Positions 17,047-25,922 of a stretch of DNA of 64,000 nt are shown one piece after another. Below the pieces are notes generated by a model. It was not told the DNA's origin. It ran no database searches and was given only the letters and a program-made list of their open reading frames with translations. This stretch comes from Ralstonia insidiosa (GTDB lineage: Bacteria > Pseudomonadota > Gammaproteobacteria > Burkholderiales > Burkholderiaceae): assembly GCF_008801405.1 (NCBI RefSeq), contig NZ_VZPV01000002.1:1113498-1177497 (forward strand), written 5' to 3'. Position 1 is the first letter of the stretch. The number at the start of each line of letters is the position of its first letter. The translations under genes and the position numbers were made by a program.

Positions 17047-17718
17047 TCAAGCGACACCGTCGTCCGCCGGCAGCGGCGCGCCGGCCAGCAGCGTGTCTTC
17101 AAAGAAGCGGCGGCGTGCATCTTTTTCGGGCTTGCTGCCCTGGTGCCACAGCGTGGCTTCGGAGAGCTGGTAGGCGTACAGCATGAAGGCGCGCGTTTTG
17201 GCGTCCTTGCGCGCAAAGCCGATCGCCTGGAAGTGCTGGACGTAGTAATCCATGCGGTGCTCGTCGACGGTTTCGACGGCCTCTTGTGCCATCGGGTCAC
17301 GTCGCGCCCAGGCACGGATGGCGAACTCGATCATGGCGGTGCGGCGCGCGCTGCGGCCGCGAAACGGCAGCGCCAGCAGATCACGCACGAGCCCCTGTAC
17401 CGATGGGTTCTGTCGCTCGAGCTTGGGGCCGACGCGCGTGCGCTCGCTCCAGTCCTGCAGCACCTGATGCAGCAGATCGTCGCGGTTCTTGAAGTGCCAG
17501 TAGAAGCTGCCGCGCGTGACTTCCAGTTGCTTGGCGAGCACGTCGACGCGCACGGCGTCGATGCTCTTGGTGACGAGCAGATCAGTGGCCGCGCGCACCC
17601 AGTCGTTGGGCGTGAGCTGCGCACGCGGCGCAGCGGGAGAGGTGGGTTCGGCGTCGACGGGTGCGTCGTGTTCGTCGATCAGCGGGGAGGGCATGCGCAC
17701 CTCGTGCGGCTTGGACAT
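17047..17718 (-). CDS. TetR family transcriptional regulator
   Basis: A 223-aa repressor. A TetR_N helix-turn-helix lies at about 45-90, with VTRGSFYWHFKNRDDLLHQV as the recognition helix region, preceded by a roughly 40-residue Pro/Asp-rich tail. The C-terminal ligand domain (about 95-220) has no recognisable subfamily. The start at 17718 (MSKPHEVRMPS) was chosen over upstream codons; an internal Met eight residues later is also possible. It is divergent from the orphan ABC binding protein gene, and palindromes in the shared promoter region suggest it controls both. Confidence 0.85.
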   Translation of the reverse strand: MSKPHEVRMPSPLIDEHDAPVDAEPTSPAAPRAQLTPNDWVRAATDLLVTKSIDAVRVDVLAKQLEVTRGSFYWHFKNRDDLLHQVLQDWSERTRVGPKLERQNPSVQGLVRDLLALPFRGRSARRTAMIEFAIRAWARRDPMAQEAVETVDEHRMDYYVQHFQAIGFARKDAKTRAFMLYAYQLSEATLWHQGSKPEKDARRRFFEDTLLAGAPLPADDGVA

Positions 17719-17792
17719 GAAGGCGGATTCTAGCGACGCTGACACCGCTGTCCAGCGCTGAGCGCATGCTGAGCGCCCCAGGTTTTCTCCGG

Positions 17793-17841
17793 TTGACATG
17801 TCAACAAACGCACTCCTACCATGCACATACGTTTGTGTATG
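17793..17841 (+). promoter_or_regulatory. Divergent promoter with nested palindromes (probable TetR operator)
   Basis: TTGACATGTCAA (17793-17804) is a perfect 12-bp palindrome that contains a consensus -35 TTGACA; TACCAT 18 bp downstream is a plausible -10 for the binding-protein gene. Two further inverted repeats overlap it: ACAAACG (17804-17810) with CGTTTGT (17830-17836), and CATAC (17826-17830) with GTATG (17837-17841). Repressor binding here would block RNA polymerase. Confidence 0.6.
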
Positions 17842-17854
17842 GAAGGATCGAGAT

Positions 17855-17876
17855 ACCGTAAGCCTCGGTTTACGGT
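17855..17876 (+). other. Leader hairpin ACCGTAA / TTACGGT
   Basis: A 7-bp perfect inverted repeat with an 8-base loop followed directly by TTTG, in the untranslated leader of the ABC binding-protein gene, about 70 bp before its ATG. It could be an attenuator, an mRNA-stabilising stem or another operator; the stem is not very GC-rich, so a true terminator is doubtful. Confidence 0.35.
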
Positions 17877-17948
17877 TTTGTGCAAGGAACCATGCTCGAC
17901 GATGCCTTCTGCACGGCGTCTAACGATAAGACATCAGGAGACATTTGC

Positions 17949-19193
17949 ATGAAGGCATTCCGACTCGCGCTGTGCGCGGCGGCCGTCGCGGGCGCATTTT
18001 GCGCGAGCACTGTTCACGCTGAGACCGTCAAGATCGCCTGGATCGACCCGCTGTCCGGGTTGATGGGCGCACTGGGTCAGAACCAGCTGCGCAGCTGGCA
18101 ATACGCGGCAGATATCGCCAACCAGCAGAACTGGAGCGGCAACGGCACCAAGTTTGAAGTCGTGGGGTTTGACAACAAGGTCTCGCCGCAAGAGAGCCTG
18201 ACGATCCTCAAGCAGATCACCGATCAGGGCATCCGCTACGTTGCGCAGGGCGATGGCTCCAGCGTGGGCATGGCGTTGCAGGACGCCATCGCCAAATACA
18301 ACGACCGCAATCCGGGCAAGGAGATCATCTATCTCAACTACGCCGCGGTCGATCCGGACATGACCAACAGCAAGTGCAACTACTGGCACTTCCGTCTGGA
18401 CGCCAACTCCGACATGAAGATGGAGGCCCTGACCACCTATCTGGCCAAGGACCCGAACATCAAGAAGGTCTACCTGCTGAACCAGAACTACTCGTTCGGC
18501 CATCAGGTGGCGCGTGCAGCCAAGGACTACCTCAAGCGCAAGCGTCCTGACATTCAGGTCGTGGGTGAAGACCTGCACCCGCTGGCGCAGGTGAAGGACT
18601 TCTCGCCGTACGTGGCCAAGATTCGTGCATCCGGCGCCGATACGGTCATCACCGGCAACTGGGGCAGCGATCTGGCCCTGCTGGTTCGCGCAGCCAAGGA
18701 TGCAGGCCTGAACACCAACTTCTACACGTACTACGCCGGCACCACCGGTGTGCCGACCGCAATGGGCGCGTCGGGTGCGGACCGTGTGAAGGTCATCAGC
18801 TACTTTGCACCGAACGACGGCAACGCGAAGACCAACGCCGTGCTCGATGGCTTCAAGAAGAAGTACAACGACGATTTCTTCAACGCCGACGTCTACACCG
18901 GCATCGCCTTCCTGGCCAAGGCCATCAAGACCAGTGGTTCGGCCGAGCCCGCCAAGGTGGCCAAGGTGATGGAGGGCATGACGGTTGAGAGCCTGAACGG
19001 CCCAGTCGAGATGCGCAAGACCGATCACCAGGCACAGCAGACGCTGTATGTCACCACCTGGGTGAAGGCCGATGGCAAGAAGATCAAGTACGACCAAGAG
19101 AACACCGGCTACGGCTGGCGCACCGACGTCACGCTTGAACCGCACCTGGGGGCCCAGCCGACGTCGTGCCAGATGAAGCGACCGACGTCGTGA
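17949..19193 (+). CDS. Branched-chain amino acid-type ABC transporter substrate-binding protein (orphan)
   Basis: A 414-aa periplasmic binding protein of the LivJ/Peripla_BP_6 type. The signal peptide MKAFRLALCAAAVAGAFCAS ends at VHA-ET, and the mature domain starts VKIAWIDPLSGLMGALGQNQ. It contains the two-lobed fold blocks (GDGSSVGMALQDAI; VYLLNQNYSFGHQVARAAKD; VITGNWGSDLALLVRAAKDA). The ATG at 17949 follows GGAG about 10 bp upstream. No permease or ATPase genes are next to it, so its membrane partners are elsewhere. The ligand may be an amino acid, amide or aromatic compound. Divergent from a TetR regulator. Confidence 0.88.
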   Translation: MKAFRLALCAAAVAGAFCASTVHAETVKIAWIDPLSGLMGALGQNQLRSWQYAADIANQQNWSGNGTKFEVVGFDNKVSPQESLTILKQITDQGIRYVAQGDGSSVGMALQDAIAKYNDRNPGKEIIYLNYAAVDPDMTNSKCNYWHFRLDANSDMKMEALTTYLAKDPNIKKVYLLNQNYSFGHQVARAAKDYLKRKRPDIQVVGEDLHPLAQVKDFSPYVAKIRASGADTVITGNWGSDLALLVRAAKDAGLNTNFYTYYAGTTGVPTAMGASGADRVKVISYFAPNDGNAKTNAVLDGFKKKYNDDFFNADVYTGIAFLAKAIKTSGSAEPAKVAKVMEGMTVESLNGPVEMRKTDHQAQQTLYVTTWVKADGKKIKYDQENTGYGWRTDVTLEPHLGAQPTSCQMKRPTS

Positions 19194-19217
19194 TCCTGTC
19201 GTTGAGGTGTCTCCGGT

Positions 19218-20150
19218 TTAGACCGGGGACACCACACCTGTGCCCGCCAGGTGTCGGCGGGCGTTCTCCAGAAAGCGATCCACCGTGGCCTGCACCGATT
19301 CCGGTGACCAGCCGGCAATGTGCGGTGTCAGCACGACCTGTTCCAGGTCCAGCAAGCCCAGCGGTGGCTTCGGTTCGCTCTCGTACACATCCAGCCCCGC
19401 GCTGCCCAGCTTGCCCGTGCGGATGGCCGCTTCCAGCGCCGCCGTATCCACCACGCTGCCGCGCGCAATGTTGACCACGCAGCCGTTCGGCCCCAGCGCC
19501 TCCAGAACGGATTGATTGACCAAGTGTTTGGTTTGCGCGCCGCCGGGCGTGGCAACGATCAGGAAGTCCGCCCACGCAGCCAGCTCCTTGAGCGCACCGA
19601 AGTACTGGTACGACACACCGTCGCGCGGTTTGCGGTTGTGATAGCCGATCTGCATGTCGAAGCCTGCGGCGCGGCGTGCGATCTGCATGCCGATGGTGCC
19701 GAGGCCCACGATTCCCAGGCGCTTACCGCACACACCGGGCTGCAGCGGAATGTCGTCGCGCCAGACGCCATTGCGCGTGGCGCGGTCCAGCTTCGGGATA
19801 CCGCGCACCGCGGCCAGCAGCAGGCCAAAGGCGTGGTCGGCCACGCAAGCATCGTTAGTGCCGGCGCCGTTGGCCACCACTACGCCGCGCGCACGGGCGG
19901 CTTCCACGTCGATGTTCTCGTAGCCGGCGCCCAGGGCGCAGGCCAGTTCCAGCTTGGGCAGGGCGGCGATCTCTGCGCCGGTCAGGCCCGTTGATCCATT
20001 GGTCAGCACGATGCGCACGTCTTGCCCGTTGTGGGCAATGGCGGTATCGCGTTCTGCCCGGGTCGGGGCGTGGATGACGTGGAAGTGTTGAGCGATCTGC
20101 GCCACGTTGTCGGGCGTCATCGCAATGAGGATCAAGAGTGTCGGCTGCAT
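19218..20150 (-). CDS. D-isomer-specific 2-hydroxyacid dehydrogenase (glyoxylate/hydroxypyruvate reductase-like)
   Basis: A 310-aa NAD(P)-dependent dehydrogenase. The Rossmann motif is GIVGLGTIGMQIARR, followed after the third strand by YHNRKPR, where an Asn-Arg-Lys pattern favours NADPH. Catalytic residues are the Arg of VNIARGSVVD, the Glu of DVYESEP and the His of TPHIAGWS. It probably reduces glyoxylate, hydroxypyruvate or another 2-keto acid. The start at 20150 (MQPTLLILIAM) gives the normal family length; the frame is open further upstream but without family similarity. It converges on the ABC binding-protein gene. Confidence 0.9.
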   Translation of the reverse strand: MQPTLLILIAMTPDNVAQIAQHFHVIHAPTRAERDTAIAHNGQDVRIVLTNGSTGLTGAEIAALPKLELACALGAGYENIDVEAARARGVVVANGAGTNDACVADHAFGLLLAAVRGIPKLDRATRNGVWRDDIPLQPGVCGKRLGIVGLGTIGMQIARRAAGFDMQIGYHNRKPRDGVSYQYFGALKELAAWADFLIVATPGGAQTKHLVNQSVLEALGPNGCVVNIARGSVVDTAALEAAIRTGKLGSAGLDVYESEPKPPLGLLDLEQVVLTPHIAGWSPESVQATVDRFLENARRHLAGTGVVSPV

Positions 20151-20411
20151 GTTGAGGAGCGAGGCGAGGAGGAGTGGCGGGCCGTGTCTTGTCAGCAGGA
20201 AGTGCCGCGCACGGCGCCCGAGGATCATAGCGCGCCCCGCTGGCCGTGGCACCGGAAGCCCCTGACGCAACGAGGTTACACGCCGTTACCAATGAAGAAA
20301 TTTGGTTTCACGGGGCGCGGGGCCCGCGGCATAGACTTTCCGGCAAGGGGCGCAAACCGCAGGAAGGCCTCCGGCCTGGACCAGACGCCGCGCGCACAAA
20401 CGGGATCAATC

Positions 20412-21131
20412 ATGCAAGCAACGAACAAACGGGTACGCGTCAGCCACGCAGGACGGTGGATGGTATTGGCGGCAGTGGCAACGGGGGCAGCAGGCTTGGC
20501 CGGCTGTGTCACGGCACCGTACCCCGGCTACGGTGCGGGCTATGGCGCTGGCTATGCGGCCGGCAGCAGTGCATATGGCAACAGCTATGGCGGCACGACC
20601 TACAGCACCACGCCGTACGCCAACGGGTACGACAACACCTACAGCAACGGCTACAACGGCAGCTATGACCCGAGCGCGCCGCAGCCGTATCCGCAGCAAC
20701 CGTACCCGTCACAGCAGCCGGCGCCGGTGTATTCGCAGCCGCAGCCGAACTATTCCCCGTATCCGAGTAGCAGCGAGCCTGCCTATCAGGCACCGGCCGA
20801 CAATCGCTATGGCGTGATCGAGCGCATCGACGCGGTGCCGGTGCGCGGGCAGCCCACCGGTGTGGGCGCGGTGCTTGGCGGCGTGGTGGGTGGCCTGCTT
20901 GGGCACCAGGTGGGTGGCGGACGCGGCAATACCGTGGCCACCATCGGCGGTGCGGTGGCTGGAGCCATGGCGGGCAACGCCGTGGAAGGCAATACGGTGG
21001 TCGGTCAGACCTACCGCGTGACCATGCGCTTGAACGACAACTCGATGGCCACGCTCACGCAAAACAACCCGAACGGCCTGCGTCCGGGTGACCGTGCCCG
21101 CATCGAAAACAACATGGCAGTGCCTTACTGA
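20412..21131 (+). CDS. Glycine-zipper 2TM outer-membrane lipoprotein
   Basis: A 239-aa lipoprotein. The signal peptide ends in a lipobox (GLAGC, Cys at about 37). A Tyr/Gly/Ser/Pro/Gln-rich low-complexity section (about 40-130) follows, then a 2TM glycine-zipper domain (GVGAVLGGVVGGLLGHQ and GGAVAGAMAGNAVEG), like SlyB/OsmB-type envelope proteins. The C-terminus carries the TYRVTMRLNDNSMATLTQ strand seen in that family. The start at 20412 was chosen because it gives the lipoprotein signal; an ATG at 20292 would bury it. Probably an envelope-integrity or stress lipoprotein. Confidence 0.88.
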   Translation: MQATNKRVRVSHAGRWMVLAAVATGAAGLAGCVTAPYPGYGAGYGAGYAAGSSAYGNSYGGTTYSTTPYANGYDNTYSNGYNGSYDPSAPQPYPQQPYPSQQPAPVYSQPQPNYSPYPSSSEPAYQAPADNRYGVIERIDAVPVRGQPTGVGAVLGGVVGGLLGHQVGGGRGNTVATIGGAVAGAMAGNAVEGNTVVGQTYRVTMRLNDNSMATLTQNNPNGLRPGDRARIENNMAVPY

Positions 21132-21233
21132 CCACTTTCTGCAGGGGAGTTCGTTCGCGTCTGACTTCAGGAACGGCGCGGACTGGCCGTTATAGCGGGT
21201 GCCGCAACTTGTTTTTTGCCCGCTTTGACTCCC

Positions 21234-23045
21234 ATGTTCAATCGACTTTCCATCCGTTTCCGACTCAACGCAGCCCTCGCGCTGCTCGCCGTGCTGCTGG
21301 CCACCATTGGCACCATCGGCGTCGTCGGCATGCGCGCGTCTGACGCGACCATCAAAGAGATCTATAGCAACCAACTTGCTTCGACTTCGTTGGTTGCCAA
21401 GGCACAACTGCATGCCGCCATCGTGCGCACTACGCTGGATCGTGCGGTCTTCCACCCGGATTCCGCCGAGTTACCGGCGATCCTCGACAAGGCCAATGGC
21501 TACCGCGTCAAGTCCGACGACGCGTGGAAGCAGTACAAGGCGCTGCCCATGAGTGCAGATGAAGCCCGTCTGGCTGCCGATCTGGAAGCCAAACGTGCAG
21601 CGCTGTTTCGCGATGGCATTGAGCCGCTGATGAACGCACTGCGTGCCCATGACGCAACCGCGGTCGACAAAGTGGTCATGGACGTCATCCCGCCACTGTC
21701 GGTGGCAATGACCGCCGCCTCAGATGCCTTGGATCGCAGCCAGTCCGATCAGGCCAAGGCCGGATACGACGACGCAGTGGCCCGCTCGCACGCGTTCCTG
21801 ATGTTGATCATCGGCGCCATCGTGGTGGGTATCGTTGCAGCGCTGGGCTGTGCGTTTGGTCTGCACCGTGCGATCTCTGTACCGCTGTCGAACATGCTGG
21901 GCCACTTTGGCGAGATTTCGCGCGGCAACCTGACCGAGCACATCACCGTGAGCAGCCATGACGAAATGGGTGCGCTCACCCGTGGCCTGATCGACATGCA
22001 GCGTGGACTGATCCGCACCATCGAGACGATGCGCGGCGGCAGCGATTCCATCGCCAGCGCGACCAAACAGATTGCAGCCGGCAACCTCGATCTCTCGCAG
22101 CGCACGGAAGAGCAGGCGTCTTCGCTGGAAGAGACGGCTTCCAGCATGGAAGAACTCACCAGCATCGTGAAGCAGAATGCCGACAATGCGCGCCAGGCCA
22201 GCCAGCTTGCGGGCAACGCATCGGACATCGCCGTCAAGGGCGGTGAAGTGGTGGGCCGTGTCATCGAAACAATGTCGGGCATCAACAACAGCAGCAAGAA
22301 GATCGCCGACATCATTGGCGTGATTGAAGGCATTGCCTTCCAGACCAACATCCTTGCCCTGAATGCCGCAGTGGAAGCCGCGCGTGCGGGTGAGCAAGGC
22401 CGCGGCTTTGCGGTGGTGGCCGGTGAGGTGCGCAGCCTGGCGCAACGCTCGGCCATGGCAGCCAAGGAGATCAAGGAACTCATCAGCGATTCGGTTGGCC
22501 GTGTTGAAAACGGCTCGACGCTGGTGACCGAAGCCGGCACGGTGATCGATGAAGTGGTGGTTGCCGTCAAGCGCGTGACCGACATCATGGGCGAGATCAG
22601 TGCCGCGTCGGCCGAGCAGAGTACTGGCATCGAACAGGTCAACCAGGCCGTCACGCAGATGGACGAAGTGACGCAGCAAAACGCGGCGCTGGTGGAAGAA
22701 GCGGCCGCTGCCGCGCAATCGCTGGAAGAGCAGGCGGGCGTGCTGCGCGAGACGGTTGCGTCGTTCCGCCTGCCGCCGGCAGGGACGCACGCTGTGCCGG
22801 CTGCTGTGGTGAATACGGCGAAGGCGCCGTCGGCAGCGCCGGTTGCTGCTAGCAAACCTGCAGCGAGCAAGCCTGCCTCGACAATCAAGCGTGCCGTGCG
22901 CAAGCCTGCTGTGTCGCCTGCAACTGCCCCTGCCAAACCGGTTTCCGCGCCTGCGGCTGCGCCTGCCGCGGCAATCGAACCGAAGCCGGGCAAGCTGGCA
23001 CTCGCTGCAGCTGCCAGCGATGCAGATGACTGGGAACAGTTCTGA
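21234..23045 (+). CDS. Methyl-accepting chemotaxis protein (Tar/Tsr-like)
   Basis: A 603-aa chemoreceptor. TM1 is about 12-33, the periplasmic four-helix sensor about 34-187, TM2 about 188-210, HAMP about 211-263, and the coiled-coil signalling domain about 275-530 with the conserved tip GIAFQTNILALNAAVEAARA. A long Ala/Pro/Lys-rich linker (about 535-590) leads to a C-terminal DWEQF, which resembles the NWETF pentapeptide that tethers CheR/CheB. The ATG at 21234 was preferred to a TTG at 21216. A terminator follows. The ligand is unknown. Confidence 0.93.
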   Translation: MFNRLSIRFRLNAALALLAVLLATIGTIGVVGMRASDATIKEIYSNQLASTSLVAKAQLHAAIVRTTLDRAVFHPDSAELPAILDKANGYRVKSDDAWKQYKALPMSADEARLAADLEAKRAALFRDGIEPLMNALRAHDATAVDKVVMDVIPPLSVAMTAASDALDRSQSDQAKAGYDDAVARSHAFLMLIIGAIVVGIVAALGCAFGLHRAISVPLSNMLGHFGEISRGNLTEHITVSSHDEMGALTRGLIDMQRGLIRTIETMRGGSDSIASATKQIAAGNLDLSQRTEEQASSLEETASSMEELTSIVKQNADNARQASQLAGNASDIAVKGGEVVGRVIETMSGINNSSKKIADIIGVIEGIAFQTNILALNAAVEAARAGEQGRGFAVVAGEVRSLAQRSAMAAKEIKELISDSVGRVENGSTLVTEAGTVIDEVVVAVKRVTDIMGEISAASAEQSTGIEQVNQAVTQMDEVTQQNAALVEEAAAAAQSLEEQAGVLRETVASFRLPPAGTHAVPAAVVNTAKAPSAAPVAASKPAASKPASTIKRAVRKPAVSPATAPAKPVSAPAAAPAAAIEPKPGKLALAAAASDADDWEQF

Positions 23046-23076
23046 TGGCCTGATGCGCTGATACGCATCACCCTTG

Positions 23077-23106
23077 CAAAGCCGCGCCTCGTGCGCGGCT
23101 TTGTGT
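23077..23106 (+). terminator. Rho-independent terminator after the chemoreceptor gene
   Basis: AAAGCCGCGC (23078-23087) pairs perfectly with GCGCGGCTTT (23093-23102) around a 5-base loop and is followed by GTGTTT. It lies 32 bp after the chemoreceptor stop. Confidence 0.85.
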
Positions 23107-23801
23107 TTCAGCGCTGTAACCGATTTGAGTGATAGTCGGTGGTGATGCTGCCGAGACTGCCGCCCCGACCACGCCAATCGGGCAATGGAGTCCGGTTGAT
23201 GCCGCACGATTGCGGCACACCTTCACTGAGCATCACGGCCGCGATGCTCAGACTCCCGCAAAGCCTTTAGCAGAAAGGCCTTGCTCCACCACAGTCCCGT
23301 CTGTCGGGCGCTGGACGCGAGCGTGTGCACCACGCCCTGCAAGTAACGCGCACGTACGCCTCAGCCGAACACCCTGCGCCTGGGTGCGAATCGCCTCCGT
23401 CGTTTGTAGGGCATGCCTGTCGTCTGCCTGGACGAGTGCGGTACCGCTGCAACGTGTATTGCGTGCCGTGGCTGCAATTGCAGCAAGGCCCCAAACCCCG
23501 CATCGCGTTCACCGGTGCAACAACCCTGCATGCCCTCCGTCTGTGCGCACGCTCGTGCGGCATGCCGCACCGCATAACGGCGCGCCCTGGCGGGCGTTGG
23601 TACGGTCCTCGCGTTCACGCTTGCGGAGCGGGTCAGAAAACCCCGCATCGGTAGCCATCGCTTGCCAAGCGACGGTGCCGGACGCACGGCGCACGTGGTT
23701 GCGCCGCAGGTCGACAAGAACTTGGGGAAAGCGATGAGCGCTACAGCGCAAAGCGGGGGAGTTGCCAGGCATCGGCCGTATGCCGGCATGGGGGAAGGGC
23801 C
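23107..23801 (+). other. Long non-coding leader upstream of nfrB
   Basis: Nearly 700 bp separate the chemoreceptor terminator from nfrB. Open frames exist here on both strands but their translations are compositionally biased and match nothing I know, so I do not call a gene. A small hairpin (AAAGCCTTT and AAAGGCCTT near 23260-23283) is visible. The region probably holds the nfrB promoter and a long leader; it does not match a c-di-GMP riboswitch consensus that I recognise. Confidence 0.4.
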
Positions 23802-25922
23802 ATGAGCGATGTGCCATGGGAAATCTACCTGGCGTTGCTCAACACGCTGACGGTGGCGACCACGCTCGTCATCCTCATCAGCACCGCCGACGATTTCTTC
23901 CTGGATGCTTTCTACTGGATGCGGGAGCTGTGGCTCTGGCCGCAGCGCGGTCGCATGCCCGTCACCATCTCGGCACGCGCGCTGCGTGATCGCGAGGAGC
24001 AGTGGCTCGCCATCATGGTGCCCGCCTGGAAGGAGTACGACGTCATCGCCAAGATGGTGGAGAACACCTTGGCGACGATGGAGTACACGCACTTCATTAT
24101 CTTTGCCGGCGCTTACCGCAATGATGCCGAGACCACCACCGAGGTCGAGCGCATGGTGCGCCGCTATCCAGGGCGCGTGGTGCGGGCGGCCGTCACGCAC
24201 GATGGCCCCACCTGCAAGGCTGACTGCCTGAACACCATCATCCAGACCATCATCCGCCACGAGGCAGGCCACGGCATCCGCTTTGCGGGCGTGATCATGC
24301 ACGACTGCGAAGACGTGATTCACCCGCTGGAGCTGAAGTACTTCAACTACTTCATCGGCGATCAGGATCTGGTGCAGTTGCCGGTGCTCTCGCTCGAGCG
24401 CAAGTGGTACGAGTGGGTGGCCGGTACTTACATGGATGATTTTTCCGAGACACACCAGAAGGACTTGGTGGCGCGCCAGGCGCTGACCGGTACGGTGCCC
24501 GGGGCAGGCGTGGCGCTGTGCTATAGCCGCCGTGCCATCGAGGCGGTGATGAAGGTGCGGGGCGATTCGCCCTTCAACACCAGCACGCTCACAGAAGACT
24601 ATGACTTCAGCTTCCGGCTGCACGATCTCGGCATGCGGGAGGCATTTGTGCACTTCCCGATTTGCGAGACCACAGAGCCTGCGGAGGATGCCGAGGGCAA
24701 GACGCGCACGCGCTGGCGTTTTGGCAAGCGGCGTGGCGTGCGTCCGCAGTTGCTGGCCACGCGCGAGTATTTCCCCAGCACGTTCCGCACGGCTTACCGG
24801 CAGCGTGCGCGCTGGGTGCTCGGCATTGCATTCCAGGGCTGGCTGCAGATGGGGTGGAAGGGCAACCTGATCACCAGGTATATGTTCTTCCGTGACCGCA
24901 AGGGTGTGGTGACCGCGCTGTTTTCGATCCTGGCGTATGTGCTGTCGCTCAACTACCTGGTGATCGGCGCGTTGCTGGCCAAGGGATGGGTTGCGATTCC
25001 CGATGGCTCTTTCGTGGTCGGCTCCGTGTGGATGCAGGACTTGCTGGCGATCAACGCAACGCTGCTGTTCAACCGGCTGGCGCAGCGCGTGTATTTCGTG
25101 GGGCGCCTGAATGGTCCGCTGCAAGGCGTGCTGTGCCTGCCCAGGCTGGTGGTGAACAACTTCATCAACTTCTTCTCGGTATGCCGGGCGTGGAAGATCT
25201 TCCTGATCTACTGCCTGACCGGCAAGCCGATCGCGTGGGACAAGACCCAGCACACCTATTTGTCGAACGATGCCCTCGGCCGCACGCGCTCGATGCTGGG
25301 CGAGACGTTGCTCAAGTGGGAAGCGCTCACGCAAGCGCAGCTCGACGCCGCTTTGACCCTGCAGCAGGAAACCGGCCGCCGGCTCGGGACCATCCTGGTC
25401 CAGCAAGGGCTGGTCACGCCAGACACGTTGGCTGATGCGCTGGCCGAGCAGGTTGACCTGCCGCGCGTGAGTCTGACCAACGTCGTATTGGGCGCACTGG
25501 CCGATTGTCTGCCTCGCGATCTGGCTGTGCGGCATCACGTGGTGCCGTTTTCCATTGGCGAGGACGGCTCGCTCAATATTGCCGTGTCGGAATTGCCCAA
25601 TGGTGAAGTGCTGGACGAGTTGGCCCGCGCAGCCGGGCGCAAGGTTGCGTGCTTCATGGCGTGCGACCACGAGATGTCGGCCGAGTTGGCACTGATGGCC
25701 GACCCCAATCGCCGCGCTACGGTCGTGTTTGGCCCTGCGGCATATTCGGCCACGTTGGCCGTCGAATCCATGACGGGCGCCGGCCCGGTTGTTGCAGCAG
25801 GCACGGCGTCCGCAACCGAGGCTCCCCCCATCCCCCCGATACCTCCGGCGCCGGTCTTGCATGACCTGGCCCCCGGCCCAGAGGTACACCCCAATCCATC
25901 AATTGCGGGAGGTGTGGCATGA
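23802..25922 (+). CDS. nfrB: NfrB-like inner-membrane glycosyltransferase with MshEN c-di-GMP module
   Basis: A 706-aa homologue of phage N4 adsorption protein B. One N-terminal membrane segment (about 8-30) precedes a GT2-type catalytic domain (about 60-340) with the acidic motif MHDCEDVIHP and the processive QRARW motif near 333; further membrane helices lie at about 365-470. A C-terminal MshEN domain starts near 498 and contains RRLGTILVQQGLV followed by LADALAEQ, the RLGxxL...G...LxxALxxQ pattern that binds c-di-GMP. A Pro-rich tail ends the protein. In E. coli NfrB, with WecB-supplied UDP-ManNAc, builds a surface glycan used by phage N4. The stop overlaps nfrA as ATGA. Confidence 0.9.
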   Translation: MSDVPWEIYLALLNTLTVATTLVILISTADDFFLDAFYWMRELWLWPQRGRMPVTISARALRDREEQWLAIMVPAWKEYDVIAKMVENTLATMEYTHFIIFAGAYRNDAETTTEVERMVRRYPGRVVRAAVTHDGPTCKADCLNTIIQTIIRHEAGHGIRFAGVIMHDCEDVIHPLELKYFNYFIGDQDLVQLPVLSLERKWYEWVAGTYMDDFSETHQKDLVARQALTGTVPGAGVALCYSRRAIEAVMKVRGDSPFNTSTLTEDYDFSFRLHDLGMREAFVHFPICETTEPAEDAEGKTRTRWRFGKRRGVRPQLLATREYFPSTFRTAYRQRARWVLGIAFQGWLQMGWKGNLITRYMFFRDRKGVVTALFSILAYVLSLNYLVIGALLAKGWVAIPDGSFVVGSVWMQDLLAINATLLFNRLAQRVYFVGRLNGPLQGVLCLPRLVVNNFINFFSVCRAWKIFLIYCLTGKPIAWDKTQHTYLSNDALGRTRSMLGETLLKWEALTQAQLDAALTLQQETGRRLGTILVQQGLVTPDTLADALAEQVDLPRVSLTNVVLGALADCLPRDLAVRHHVVPFSIGEDGSLNIAVSELPNGEVLDELARAAGRKVACFMACDHEMSAELALMADPNRRATVVFGPAAYSATLAVESMTGAGPVVAAGTASATEAPPIPPIPPAPVLHDLAPGPEVHPNPSIAGGVA

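Noticed and set aside
20292..20411. Upstream ATG that would lengthen the glycine-zipper lipoprotein by 40 residues
   Set aside because: It would bury the lipoprotein signal peptide inside the protein; the ATG at 20412 gives a normal lipobox position.
23129..23737. Possible 202-aa protein in the nfrB leader
   Set aside because: The translation is Arg/Ala/Pro/Cys-rich with no family resemblance, and no ribosome site was seen.
23361..25889. 842-codon open frame on the minus strand, antisense to nfrB
   Set aside because: Composition is His/Arg/Gln-biased with no recognisable domain, while nfrB on the plus strand has complete motifs.
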